Shown here one piece after another: positions 25,251 through 33,823 of a stretch of DNA of 45,473 nucleotides. The position numbers and the translations under genes are program-made. Source of the DNA: Burkholderiales bacterium (GTDB lineage Bacteria > Pseudomonadota > Gammaproteobacteria > Burkholderiales > SG8-39); NCBI GenBank assembly GCA_023383795.1, contig JAHDYJ010000025.1:1-45473 (forward strand). Reading direction: 5' to 3'. A model generated the notes under the pieces. It saw nothing but the letters and a program-made list of their open reading frames with translations. It did not search any database and was not told the origin of the DNA. The first letter of the stretch is position 1; each line of letters starts with the position of its first letter.

Positions 25251-26096
25251 ATGCTCCTGACCCGCGGACTGCCTCCACCCGTGACGCACTTCGTTCCGCC
25301 GGACGCCGGCGCCGATGCATACCAGGCGCGCATGACCGCACGGCTGACCGCGCTGCGCGCGGCGTCGCGGCCGCCCGCGCTCCTCGCCGACGAAGCGCTG
25401 CTCCTGCACTGCCAGGAGGTCGTGCGCCTCGGCGCCGCCACCGACGCACCGATGCTGATCGACATCTCGGTGCGCCTGTGGGGCGAGGAGGATCAGCAGG
25501 CCGCGCCCGGCGCGTTCCTCGCGTTGATCGAGGACGACCGGCTCATGGCGGCGCTCGACCGGCGCCTCATCGAGCGCGCGCTCGACTGGTGCAGCGGGGC
25601 GCGACCCGCCCGGGAAGTGATCCTCAACGTCGGAGTGTCGCAGGACTCGCTCCTCGACCCCGGCTTCCCGGCCTTCGTTGCCGAGGCGATCGGCGAGCGC
25701 GAGCTCGATCCGCGCGTCCTCTGCCTCGAGGTCGCCGAGTCCGTCGCGGGCCGCCTCCCCCAGAGCGCGCTGCCCGGGATCGCGGCGCTCGCCAGGACGG
25801 GGTGCGGCTTCGCCGTCGGCGCGTCGACCTGCGGCTCGGGCTCGCTCGCGGCGATGCGCGCGCTGCGGGCGAAGTTCGTCAGGATCGCCGGCGCGCTCGT
25901 GCGCGACCTGCTCGAGAGCGCGCCGGTCGCCGCGCGGGTGGCCGCGTTGCAGCGGGTGTGCCGCGCGGCCGGGGTGCACACGGTCGCCGAGTGCGTCGAA
26001 TGCCCGTCGGCCCTGCAGCGCCTGGAAGAGCTGGGCGTCGGCTACGCGCAGGGCGCGGCCTTCGACGACCTCCAGCCGCTCACGTTCGTCGGCTGA
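25251..26096 (+). CDS. Degenerate EAL-domain protein, probably catalytically inactive
   Basis: A 281-residue protein with the fold pattern of a cyclic di-GMP phosphodiesterase and nothing else. The hallmark EAL is replaced by LIDISVRL (about residues 70-77). The metal-binding E-x-T-E block is LEVAESV (about 159-165). The double-Asp loop DDFGTG is GASTCGSG (about 190-197), and the catalytic Lys block LKID becomes VRIAG. The late glutamate in HTVAECVEC is kept. With both Asp and the EAL glutamate missing it should not hydrolyse c-di-GMP and may bind c-di-GMP or a partner protein. AGAAGG lies 10 nt before ATG 25251. Divergent from hrpA. Confidence 0.8.
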   Translation: MLLTRGLPPPVTHFVPPDAGADAYQARMTARLTALRAASRPPALLADEALLLHCQEVVRLGAATDAPMLIDISVRLWGEEDQQAAPGAFLALIEDDRLMAALDRRLIERALDWCSGARPAREVILNVGVSQDSLLDPGFPAFVAEAIGERELDPRVLCLEVAESVAGRLPQSALPGIAALARTGCGFAVGASTCGSGSLAAMRALRAKFVRIAGALVRDLLESAPVAARVAALQRVCRAAGVHTVAECVECPSALQRLEELGVGYAQGAAFDDLQPLTFVG

Positions 26097-26123
26097 CGGT
26101 CGGCGGCCGCGCCGCCCGACGCG

Positions 26124-27107
26124 ATGGCGGAGCTGCGCCTCAAGCTGGCGATCACCGCCTACGATCACGTCCGCGACCTCCTCGACGGCAGCCTGCCGGT
26201 CGAGGGCGTCGCCTTCGACGCACAGCATCCCGAGGTCGAGGAGATCTTCTACCGCCAGGGCACCGCGGCCGCGTGGGACGTCGCCGAGTTCTCGATGGGC
26301 AAGCTCCTCTCGCGGATCGCGCACGGCGACCGCCGCCTGCTCGCGCTGCCGGTCTTCGTATCGCGCATGTTCCGCCACTCGGCGATCTACGTGCGTCGCG
26401 GCGGACCGATCCGGACGCCGCCGGACCTCGCCGGCCGGCGAGTCGGCGTCCCGGACTGGACGCAGACGGCGGTCATCTACGGGCGCGGCATCCTGCAGGA
26501 CGAGTACGGCGTGCGCCTGGAGGACGTGCACTGGCTCGTCGGCAACGTCTCCGGCGAGCGCGCCGGCGAGGAGCGCCCGCTGCATCTTCCGGCCGGCGTG
26601 CGCGTCACGCGGGTCGACGACGCGCCGCTCGCCGCGCTGCTCGCGGCCGGCGACATCGACGCGATCATCTTTGCGCGCGAGCCGGCCGGCTTCTTCGACG
26701 CCGATTCCGCGATCGTCCGCCTCCTTCCGGACCGGTCGGTCGAGGAAGCCGCCTACCGGCGCACAGGCGTTTTCCCGATCATGCACACCCTAATCGTGCG
26801 CCGGGCGCTCGCCGACGAGCATCCGTGGCTCGCGCCGCGGCTGTACGCGGCGTTCGAGCAGGCGAAGCGCTCGAGCCTCGCGCGCCTGCGCTCGACGAAC
26901 GTGGCGCGGGTGCCGCTGCCGTGGGTGGCGCCGCTCGCCGCCGAGAGCGCGTCGCTCGCCGGCGGCGCTCCCTGGCCCTACGGCGTGGCGCCGAACCGCG
27001 CGACGCTCCAGACGTTCCTGCGCTACTGCTTCGAGCAGGGCGTGACCGAGCGCCCGCTCGCAATCGACGAGCTCTTCCCGCCCGAGATCCGCGCGTTCAC
27101 CGGCTGA
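26124..27107 (+). CDS. Solute-binding-like protein, 4,5-dihydroxyphthalate decarboxylase-related
   Basis: A 327-residue protein of the periplasmic-binding-protein-like II fold. The strongest resemblance is to proteins annotated as 4,5-dihydroxyphthalate decarboxylase, with KLAITAYDHVRDLLDG at the start, the block DVAEFSMGKLLSRIAHGD, RRVGVPDWTQTAVIYGRG, and the FPIMHTLIVRR and FLRYCFEQGV segments. No signal peptide is visible, so it may be cytoplasmic. It begins 27 bp after the degenerate EAL gene. No transporter or aromatic catabolic gene is adjacent. The true substrate is unknown and the decarboxylase label should not be taken as proven. Confidence 0.75.
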   Translation: MAELRLKLAITAYDHVRDLLDGSLPVEGVAFDAQHPEVEEIFYRQGTAAAWDVAEFSMGKLLSRIAHGDRRLLALPVFVSRMFRHSAIYVRRGGPIRTPPDLAGRRVGVPDWTQTAVIYGRGILQDEYGVRLEDVHWLVGNVSGERAGEERPLHLPAGVRVTRVDDAPLAALLAAGDIDAIIFAREPAGFFDADSAIVRLLPDRSVEEAAYRRTGVFPIMHTLIVRRALADEHPWLAPRLYAAFEQAKRSSLARLRSTNVARVPLPWVAPLAAESASLAGGAPWPYGVAPNRATLQTFLRYCFEQGVTERPLAIDELFPPEIRAFTG

Positions 27108-27220
27108 CGCGCCACCGGGCCGGTACGGCCACCGCCCGGCGCCGCACGAGGGCGGCTGCGCGGTCGCGGCGGAACAGGCGAACCGGATCGGCTGCGATCA
27201 GCCGCAGCGCAACCGCGGCG

Positions 27221-27823
27221 TCACTCCGTCGCCTCGCTTCCCGCCCCGAGCATCCGCTCGACGTAGCGCGCGATCAGGTCGACCTCGAGGTTGACGCGCG
27301 CGCCGGGCGCGAGGCGCCCGAGCGTGGTCGCGGCGAGCGTGTGCGGAATCAGGTTGATCTCGAACTCGGCGCCGGCGACGCGGTTCACCGTCAGGCTCAC
27401 CCCCTGCACCGCGATCGAGCCCTTGCGCGCGATGTACCTCGCGAGCTCGCGCGGCGCGCGCACGACGAGGCGCCGGTTGTCGCCGACCGCGTCGAACGCC
27501 ACCACCTCGCCGACGCCGTCGACGTGCCCGGTCACGAGATGACCGCCGAGCCGGTCGGCGAGCCGCAGCGATTTCTCCAGGTTCACCTCGCCCGGCACGC
27601 CGAGGCCGACAGTGCAGTCGATCGTCTCCTGCGAGACGTCCACCTCGAAGCGCGCGCCGGCGAGCGCGACGACGGTCAGGCACACGCCGTTCACCGCGAT
27701 CGAGTCGCCGATCGCGACGTCGCTCGTGTCGAGCGCACCCGCGTCGACCGCGAGCCGCAGCCCGGCCGCGCTCGGCGTCGCGCGCTCGATGCGTCCGACG
27801 CCGGTCACGATCCCGGTGAACAC
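27221..27823 (-). CDS. ribE: Riboflavin synthase, alpha subunit
   Basis: A 200-residue enzyme that converts two molecules of 6,7-dimethyl-8-ribityllumazine to riboflavin. It contains two lumazine-binding repeats: MFTGIVTGVG with GVCLTVV and GHVDGVGEV, and the second with GVSLTVN and VNLEVDLIARYVERM. Length is normal. In related bacteria it directly follows ribD; here the arginase-aminotransferase fusion lies between them on the opposite strand, and no ribBA or ribH follows. It therefore needs its own promoter. Confidence 0.95.
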   Translation of the reverse strand: MFTGIVTGVGRIERATPSAAGLRLAVDAGALDTSDVAIGDSIAVNGVCLTVVALAGARFEVDVSQETIDCTVGLGVPGEVNLEKSLRLADRLGGHLVTGHVDGVGEVVAFDAVGDNRRLVVRAPRELARYIARKGSIAVQGVSLTVNRVAGAEFEINLIPHTLAATTLGRLAPGARVNLEVDLIARYVERMLGAGSEATE

Positions 27824-27989
27824 GGCCGCTCCCTGCGTTGTTGCGGTGCAATGCGCATGTCGCGCTGGAGGGTACTACGCGCCGCGCGCGCTGGGAAGAA
27901 GTTCACGCGCCGCCGCCCGGCGCGAACACGGCGCGCCGTTCCCGGTCCAACTATTGCATGCGTTCGGATCGACCGGTGAGAGGTGTCCC

Positions 27990-30086
27990 ATGAACCGTCG
28001 AGTCGAGCTTGCAACGCCGCCGCGCGACGTGACGCTGATCGCCGCGGCATCGGGGCTCGGCGCGCCCGATCCGCGCTGCGGCGAGGGCCCGGCACGGCTC
28101 GTCGCGGGCCCGCTCCCCGACCGGCTGCGCGACGCCGGCCTGCGCGTCGCCGCGCCGCCTGTGCTGCGCGCGTCGCGGCGCACGAGCGAGCCGCGCACGA
28201 GCACGTTCCAGCGCTTCTGCGCGCGCCTCGCACGCGAGACCGAGCGCCGCATCCGGTCGGGCGCGCTGCCGATCGTGCTCGGCGGCGATCACAGCTGCGC
28301 GGTCGGCACCTGGACCGGCGCCGCCGCCGCGCTCGGCGGTCCGCTCGGCCTGGTGTGGATCGACGCGCACATGGACGCGCACACGCCGACCAGCAGCCAC
28401 TCCGGAATGCTGCACGGCATGCCGCTCGCACGCCTGCTCGGGCGCGGATCGCAGCGCCGGCGCCGGCGCGCGGCGCTCGCACCAGAGCACGTCTGCCTGA
28501 TCGGCGTGCGCAGCTACGAGCCCGAGGAGGCCGCCCTGCTCGACGAGCTCGGCGTGCGCGTGATCCGCATGCGCGAGGTGGAGGAGCGCGGGCTCGGCTG
28601 GGCATTCGACGAAGCGCTCGCGATCGCGTCCACCGGCACCGCGGGCTACGGCATCACGCTCGACCTCGACGCGATCGACCCGGACGACGCGCCGGGCGTC
28701 AGCGTGCCGGCCGCCGGCGGGCTGCCGGCGGCGGCGGTGCGCGGCGGCGCCGCCGCGCCGGCGCACGGTACGCGCCACGCCCCGGTCGAGGTCGTCGATT
28801 ACAAACCTTATCGCGACGCCGCCCGCCGCACCCCCGAGCGAGCCGAGTCGCTGATCTGCGGACTGTTCGGCGAGCGCCCGGCGCCGGCGCCCGCGCTCGA
28901 GCTCCGGTACGGCGCGCACAACTACGCGCCGCTGCCGGTGACGCTGGTGCGCGGGCGCGGCGAGTTCGTCTGGGACGACGCGGGCCGCCGCTATATCGAC
29001 ATGATGTCCGCGTACTCCGCGGTGAGCCTCGGCCACGGCCACCCGCGCGTGCTGGCGGCCCTCGACCGGCAGGCGCGCACGCTCGCGGTCACCTCGCGCG
29101 CGTACTACAACGACCGCCTGCCGGCGTTCCTCGCGCGCGTGTGCCGCATGACCGGCATGGACCGTGCGCTGCCGGCGAACACCGGGCTCGAGGCGGTCGA
29201 GGTCGCGCTGAAGGCCGCGCGCAAGTGGGCGTACGAGGTGAAGGGCGTCCCGCACGACCGCGCCGAGATCATCGCGTGCGAGGGCAACTTCCACGGCCGC
29301 TCGATCACGATCGTGACGATGTCGTCCGAGGCGCAGTACCGCCGCGGCTTCGGCCCGTTCCCGGCGGGCTTCAGGACGGTCCCGTTCGGCGACGTGCAGG
29401 CGCTCGCCGAGGCGATCACGCCGCACACCGCGGCGTTCCTGGTCGAGCCGATCCAGGGCGAGCGCGGCATCCTCGTGCCGCCGCCGGGATACCTCGCCGA
29501 GTGCGCGCGCATCTGCCGCGAGCGGAACGTCCTGCTGATCGCCGACGAGGTGCAGACCGGCCTCGGCCGCACCGGTCGGCTGCTCGCCTGCGACCACGAG
29601 GGCGTCAAGCCCGACGGGCTCGTGCTCGGCAAGGCGCTCGGCGGCGGACTCCTGCCGGTGTCGATGTTCCTCGCGCGGGCGGACGTGATGGGCGTCTTCC
29701 GGCCGGGCGACCACGGCAGCACGTTCGGCGGCAATCCGCTCGCGTCAGCGGTCGGGCTCGCCGCGCTCGAGACGCTGGTCGACGAGCGGCTCTGCGAGCG
29801 CGCGGCCGAGCTCGGCCAGCACCTGCTGCGCGAGCTCACCGCGATCGAGAGCCCGCTCGTGCGCGAGGTGCGCGGGCGGGGGCTCTTCGTCGGCGTGGAC
29901 TTCGACCCCGCGCGCGCCGACGCCGGCGACGTCGCGCTGCGGCTGCTGCGCCGGGGCATCCTGACCCGCGACACGCACGGCACGGTGATCCGCCTCGCGC
30001 CGCCGCTCGTCATCTCGCGCGAAGCGCTCGACGACGCGCTCGCGCGGTTCCGGGCGGTGCTCGACGAGATCGAAGCGGGCGGTTGA
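27990..30086 (+). CDS. Fused arginase-family ureohydrolase and ornithine aminotransferase
   Basis: A single 698-residue frame. Residues 1-294 are a ureohydrolase: metal ligands H101, D125, H127, D129, D225 and D227 are all present, with S138 and H142 matching Ser137/His141 of human arginase. Residues 305-698 are a complete ornithine aminotransferase: YGAHNY (Y312), NFHGR (R437), GERG (E491), DEVQTG (D519), the PLP lysine K548 in LGKALGG, and R668. These match human OAT Y55, R180, E235, D263, K292 and R413. The linker is about 10 residues (ERPAPAPALE) with no internal start. Together the halves would turn arginine into urea, ornithine and then glutamate-5-semialdehyde. Substrate-side arginase positions differ: N130 is His131, E277 is Asp270 and T246 is Val239. 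AGAGG precedes ATG 27990. Confidence 0.9.
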   Translation: MNRRVELATPPRDVTLIAAASGLGAPDPRCGEGPARLVAGPLPDRLRDAGLRVAAPPVLRASRRTSEPRTSTFQRFCARLARETERRIRSGALPIVLGGDHSCAVGTWTGAAAALGGPLGLVWIDAHMDAHTPTSSHSGMLHGMPLARLLGRGSQRRRRRAALAPEHVCLIGVRSYEPEEAALLDELGVRVIRMREVEERGLGWAFDEALAIASTGTAGYGITLDLDAIDPDDAPGVSVPAAGGLPAAAVRGGAAAPAHGTRHAPVEVVDYKPYRDAARRTPERAESLICGLFGERPAPAPALELRYGAHNYAPLPVTLVRGRGEFVWDDAGRRYIDMMSAYSAVSLGHGHPRVLAALDRQARTLAVTSRAYYNDRLPAFLARVCRMTGMDRALPANTGLEAVEVALKAARKWAYEVKGVPHDRAEIIACEGNFHGRSITIVTMSSEAQYRRGFGPFPAGFRTVPFGDVQALAEAITPHTAAFLVEPIQGERGILVPPPGYLAECARICRERNVLLIADEVQTGLGRTGRLLACDHEGVKPDGLVLGKALGGGLLPVSMFLARADVMGVFRPGDHGSTFGGNPLASAVGLAALETLVDERLCERAAELGQHLLRELTAIESPLVREVRGRGLFVGVDFDPARADAGDVALRLLRRGILTRDTHGTVIRLAPPLVISREALDDALARFRAVLDEIEAGG

Positions 30087-30095
30087 GGGGTGCCC

Positions 30096-30191
30096 GTTGG
30101 CAGTTGGCAGTTGTTGGCGGGACGCTGGCAACGCTCCGTCTACTGCTCACTGCCGACTGCTCACTGCTCACTGCTCACTGCTCACTGCCCA
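30096..30191. repeat. Converging heptamer repeats between the fusion gene and ribD
   Basis: Two GTTGGCA units (30096-30109) are followed by seven tandem heptamers at 30143-30191: CTGCTCA, CTGCCGA, four CTGCTCA and CTGCCCA. The left and right sets are roughly inverse, so they can pair as an imperfect hairpin between the two convergent genes. The ribD stop codon and its last four codons (encoding GSEQ) lie inside the right-hand array. Confidence 0.85.
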
Positions 30192-31284
30192 CTCGTAGCA
30201 TCAACCGCACGTCCTCCCCGACCCGTCTGACCTCGCGCAGCGCGAGCCGCGGCGCCGCCTCCAGGCCGGCGAGCGGCGGCAGATGGAACATGCCGCGTCC
30301 CGAATCGCCGATCAGGCTGGGCGCGAGATAGACGACCAGCTCGTCGACCAGGCCGGCGGCGAAGAGCGACCCGTTCAGCTTCACGCCCGCCTCGACGTGG
30401 ATCTCGTTGATGCCGCGCCGCGCGAGCTCGCGCATCAGCGCGGCGAGGTCGACCTTGCCGGCGTCGTTCGCGAGCACCAGCACCTCCGCGCCCCGGTCGG
30501 CGAGCGCCGCTCGCCGCGCCGGATCGTCGACCGCCGCGGCCACTAGCGCGTTGCCTCCCTCCAGCACGCGCGCGGCGAGCGGAATCTCGAGCCTGCTGTC
30601 CACCACCACGCGCAGCGGCTGCCGCGTGGTCGGCACTTCGCGCACCGTGAGCCGCGGATCGTCGTCGCGGACCGTGCCGATGCCGGTCAGCACGGCGCAG
30701 GCGCGCGCGCGGAACGCGTGCCCGTCGCGGCGCGCCTCCGGGCCCGTGATCCACTGGCTGCGGCCGTCGGCGAGCGCGGTGCGGCCGTCGAGCGACGCCG
30801 CGACCTTCAGCCGCACCCACGGGCGCCCGCGCTTCATGCGCGCGACGAAGCCGATGTTCAGCTCGCGCGCCGCTTCCTCGAGCAGGCCGACGCCGACCTC
30901 GATCCCCGCAGCGCGCAGCTGGGCGACGCCGTCGCCGGCGACCTTCGGATTCGGATCCTGCAGCGCGGCCACGACGCGCCGCACCTTGGCGGCGACGAGC
31001 GCCGCGGTGCACGGCGGCGTGCGGCCGTGGTGGCTGCACGGCTCCAGCGTCACGTAGACGGTGGCCCCCGCGGCGCGCGCGCCGGCCTGCGCGAGCGCGT
31101 TCACCTCGGCGTGCGGCTCGCCGGCGCGCGCGTGCCAGCCCTCGCCCACCACCGCGCCGTCGCGCACGATCACGCAGCCGACGCGCGGATTCGGGGTGGT
31201 GGTGTAGAGCCCCCGCTCGGCGAGGCCGAGCGCGCGCGCCATGTGCTCGCGGTCGGCTGCGGAGAACGTGGTCGGGGCCGCCAT
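30175..31284 (-). CDS. ribD: Bifunctional diaminohydroxyphosphoribosylaminopyrimidine deaminase / 5-amino-6-(5-phosphoribosylamino)uracil reductase
   Basis: A 369-residue two-domain enzyme of riboflavin synthesis. The N-terminal deaminase has the zinc motif PHAEVNAL and PCSHHGRTPPC. The C-terminal reductase has the SLDGRTALADGRSQWITG block, TVRDDDPRLTVR and EAGVKLNGSLF. The last four residues (GSEQ) are encoded by the flanking heptamer repeat, so the original C-terminus has probably been altered slightly. It lies 49 bp after nrdR on the same strand. Confidence 0.95.
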   Translation of the reverse strand: MAAPTTFSAADREHMARALGLAERGLYTTTPNPRVGCVIVRDGAVVGEGWHARAGEPHAEVNALAQAGARAAGATVYVTLEPCSHHGRTPPCTAALVAAKVRRVVAALQDPNPKVAGDGVAQLRAAGIEVGVGLLEEAARELNIGFVARMKRGRPWVRLKVAASLDGRTALADGRSQWITGPEARRDGHAFRARACAVLTGIGTVRDDDPRLTVREVPTTRQPLRVVVDSRLEIPLAARVLEGGNALVAAAVDDPARRAALADRGAEVLVLANDAGKVDLAALMRELARRGINEIHVEAGVKLNGSLFAAGLVDELVVYLAPSLIGDSGRGMFHLPPLAGLEAAPRLALREVRRVGEDVRLMLRVGSEQ

Positions 31285-31333
31285 CGCGCCTTCGTCCCTG
31301 CGCCGAGCGCCGGCCGGACGCGCCCGGGCGCGC

Positions 31334-31819
31334 CTACTTGGGCGCGGCCGGACGCCGGACGCGGCGCGCCGGTCGCTTCACCTCGCGGATCTTCTCGCGG
31401 AAGTCGTCCACCCGCTGGAAGTCCTCGTAGACCGACGCGAACCGGATGTAGGCGACGTCGTCCATCTTCTTCAGCTCGCGCATCACCATCTCGCCGATGA
31501 TGCGCGAGGGGATCTCCTTCTCGCCGATCGCCATCAGCCGCTGCTCGATGCGGTCGATCGCGTCGTCCACGTACTGCGTAGGCACCGGGCGCTTGTGCAG
31601 CGCGCGCATGAAGCCGGTGCGGATCTTCTCGCGGTCGAACGGCACGCGGTGGCCGTTCGCCTTGACCACCACAGGCATCGAGAGCTCGACGCGCTCGTAG
31701 GTCGTGAACCGCTTCGAGCACTTGCGGCACTCGCGGCGGCGGCGCACGCTCGCGCCGTCCTCCGACAGGCGCGAATCGACGACCGCGGTGTCGTCAGCCT
31801 TGCAGTACGGGCACTTCAC
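31334..31819 (-). CDS. nrdR: Transcriptional repressor NrdR
   Basis: A 161-residue repressor of ribonucleotide reductase genes. The N-terminal zinc ribbon is CPYC and CRKC, with the DNA-binding [20 protein letters not shown]. An ATP-cone follows with [20 protein letters not shown]. Start GTG 31819 gives the family's VKCPYC beginning and overlaps the end of glyA by 26 nt; an upstream ATG would add 16 unrelated residues. Part of the glyA-nrdR-ribD unit. Confidence 0.94.
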   Translation of the reverse strand: MKCPYCKADDTAVVDSRLSEDGASVRRRRECRKCSKRFTTYERVELSMPVVVKANGHRVPFDREKIRTGFMRALHKRPVPTQYVDDAIDRIEQRLMAIGEKEIPSRIIGEMVMRELKKMDDVAYIRFASVYEDFQRVDDFREKIREVKRPARRVRRPAAPK

Positions 31820-33062
31820 CGGCGTACACCGGAAACTTCGCGCAGAGCGCCGCGATCTCCTCGGCAACGCGCGCCACTTCGGCCGCGTCGTCGGGCGCGG
31901 CGAGCACCGCGGCGATCAGGTCCGCGACCTGCTCGGCCTCGAGCTCGGTGAAGCCGCGGGTGGTCATGGCCGGGGTGCCGATGCGGATGCCGCTCGAGAC
32001 CGCGGGCTTCTCCGGGTCGTTCGGCACCGCGTTCTTGTTCACCGTGATGCGCGCGCGGCCGAGCGCCTCCTCGGCCGCCTTGCCGGTGACGCCCTTGCCG
32101 CGCAGGTCGACCAGGAAGAGATGGCTGTCGGTCCGGCCGGACACGATGCGGTGGTCGCGCTCGGCGAGCACCTTCGCCATGACGCGCGCGTTGGCGATCA
32201 CCTCCTCCTGGTAGCGCTTGAACTCCTTGCGCATCGCCTCGCGGAACGCGACCGCCTTCGCGGCGATGACGTGCATCAGCGGACCGCCCTGGTTGCCCGG
32301 GAACACCGCCGAGTTCAGGCGCTTCTCGTGCTCCGACGCGGCGAGGATCATGCCGCCGCGCGGCCCGCGCAGCGTCTTGTGGGTCGTGGTGGTGACGAAA
32401 TCGGCGATGCCGACCGGGCTCGGATAGTAGCCGGCGGCGATCAGCCCGGAGTAGTGCGCGATGTCGGCCATCAGCAGCGCGCCGACCGCGTCCGCGATGC
32501 GGCGGAAAGCCTTCCAGTCGATCGCGAGCGAGTAGGCCGACGCGCCGGCGATGATCAGCTTTGGCTTGTGGCCCTTGGCGAGGTGCTCGACCTGCTCGTA
32601 GTCGATCTCCTCCTTGTCGTTCAGCCCGTAGGCGAACGCCTGGTAGAGCCTCCCGGAGAAATTGACCGCCGTGCCGTGCGTGAGATGCCCGCCGTGGGCG
32701 AGCGACATGCCGAGCACGACGTCGCCGGGCTCGAGCACCGCCGACATGACCGCCTGGTTCGCCTGCGCGCCGGAGTGCGGCTGGACGTTGACGTACTCGG
32801 CGTGGAAGAGCTTGCGCGCGCGCTCGACGGCGAGCGTCTCGGCGACGTCGACGAACTCGCAGCCGCCGTAGTAGCGCCGGCCCGGATAGCCCTCGGCGTA
32901 CTTGTTGGTCATCAGCGAGCCCTGCGCCGCGAGCACCGCGGGGCTGGCGTAGTTCTCCGAGGCGATGAGCGAGAGGTTGCCTTCGGTGCGGCGGACCTCG
33001 TCCTGAATGGCCTGCCAGATCTCGGGATCGACGGTGGCGAGCGATTCGTTCTTCTGGAACAT
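31794..33062 (-). CDS. glyA: Serine hydroxymethyltransferase
   Basis: A 422-residue PLP enzyme that interconverts serine and glycine and loads tetrahydrofolate with one-carbon units. The PLP lysine is in [15 protein letters not shown]. Other conserved blocks are [31 protein letters not shown] and [15 protein letters not shown]. Length is normal. It supplies one-carbon units used by purN elsewhere in the window. The gene's last 26 nt overlap nrdR. Confidence 0.97.
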   Translation of the reverse strand: MFQKNESLATVDPEIWQAIQDEVRRTEGNLSLIASENYASPAVLAAQGSLMTNKYAEGYPGRRYYGGCEFVDVAETLAVERARKLFHAEYVNVQPHSGAQANQAVMSAVLEPGDVVLGMSLAHGGHLTHGTAVNFSGRLYQAFAYGLNDKEEIDYEQVEHLAKGHKPKLIIAGASAYSLAIDWKAFRRIADAVGALLMADIAHYSGLIAAGYYPSPVGIADFVTTTTHKTLRGPRGGMILAASEHEKRLNSAVFPGNQGGPLMHVIAAKAVAFREAMRKEFKRYQEEVIANARVMAKVLAERDHRIVSGRTDSHLFLVDLRGKGVTGKAAEEALGRARITVNKNAVPNDPEKPAVSSGIRIGTPAMTTRGFTELEAEQVADLIAAVLAAPDDAAEVARVAEEIAALCAKFPVYAGEVPVLQG

Positions 33063-33151
33063 GGCGGGCGCCGCAAAGCGCCAAGTCTACCATGCTGCGC
33101 CGCACCGCCCGCGGTGGGGGCGCCCGGGGCCGACGGGGGCTTTCCCCGGGA

Positions 33152-33823
33152 TCAGGCGCCGCGCGCGCGATGCGGCAGGTCTTCGCGCCCGGCCACGAGC
33201 GGCGCGGCGAGCCGGGTTGCGCGCACGACGCAGCGCAGTCGAGGATCGTCGGGATGGCGCGCGATCAGCGTGAGCTGCGCGGCGCGCGTGTCGTGTACCA
33301 CCCGCACCTGGCGGCGATCGGCGGTATCGACCGTCTCCACGCGGTAGACGAACTGCCGCGCGTCCGGCAGCTCGACGACCAGCGTGTCCCCGGCGGAGAG
33401 CGACTGCAGGAGTCGCGCGTCGGCGCCGCGATGGACGTGAAAGACCGTGTTCCCGGCCGGCGCGAGCAGCGGCGTGCCGGCCAGGTGGCCCCAGCCGCCG
33501 ACGGGCAGCCGGCCGATCGAATGCGAGACGACGATGCGCTCGGCGCGCCGCGTCGGTACGACCAGCCGGGCCACCGCGCACGAGCGGCTCGTGCACGCCG
33601 GCGCGGCGGCATCCCCGCCGGCATGCGCGTCGGCGCCCGCGCCCCCCGGCGTCGGATCCGGCAGCGCGTGCCACGCCTGTTGCAGGCGCACCTGCGCGAG
33701 CTTGGTCGAGAAGCGCTCGAGCGGCGGCGAATCGGTGTGCGCGAGGCCGAACGCCGCGGCCGCGATCGCGAGCCACGCGAGCCGGCGGCGTACGTCCGTT
33801 CGCGAAAGCCCGTAGGTCGACAT
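33152..33823 (-). CDS. Class GN (proteobacterial dedicated) sortase-fold protein lacking the catalytic cysteine
   Basis: A 223-residue protein with an N-terminal hydrophobic anchor (residues 15-27) and a sortase domain. RLPVGGWGHLAGTPLLAPAGNTVFHVHRG matches the usual GPGHLPGTALPGEAGNTVIAGHRD of class GN sortases, with H131 at the catalytic His position. The TLxTC motif is instead TLIAR: Arg189 (codon 33257-33259) occupies the cysteine position and Ala188 the Thr. Arg201 in CVVRA may be the active-site Arg. Without the cysteine it cannot form the acyl-enzyme. The system's two-component genes lie upstream, which supports the identification. The frame is otherwise intact. Confidence 0.8.
   Translation of the reverse strand: MSTYGLSRTDVRRRLAWLAIAAAAFGLAHTDSPPLERFSTKLAQVRLQQAWHALPDPTPGGAGADAHAGGDAAAPACTSRSCAVARLVVPTRRAERIVVSHSIGRLPVGGWGHLAGTPLLAPAGNTVFHVHRGADARLLQSLSAGDTLVVELPDARQFVYRVETVDTADRRQVRVVHDTRAAQLTLIARHPDDPRLRCVVRATRLAAPLVAGREDLPHRARGA

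Noticed and set aside
20513..25465. A 1650-codon open frame on the minus strand that seems to join the EI24 protein to a long upstream sequence
   Set aside because: Only the EI24 end is real. The rest is an Arg/Ala/Gly-rich antisense or out-of-frame reading of hrpA caused by high GC and lack of stops.
28700..28800. A possible compensated frameshift in the arginase domain, where the helix after PAAGGL is Ala/Gly-rich
   Set aside because: The other two frames read Arg-rich nonsense with no better match, and the frame resumes VEVVDYKPYRD correctly, so I kept it as divergent sequence.
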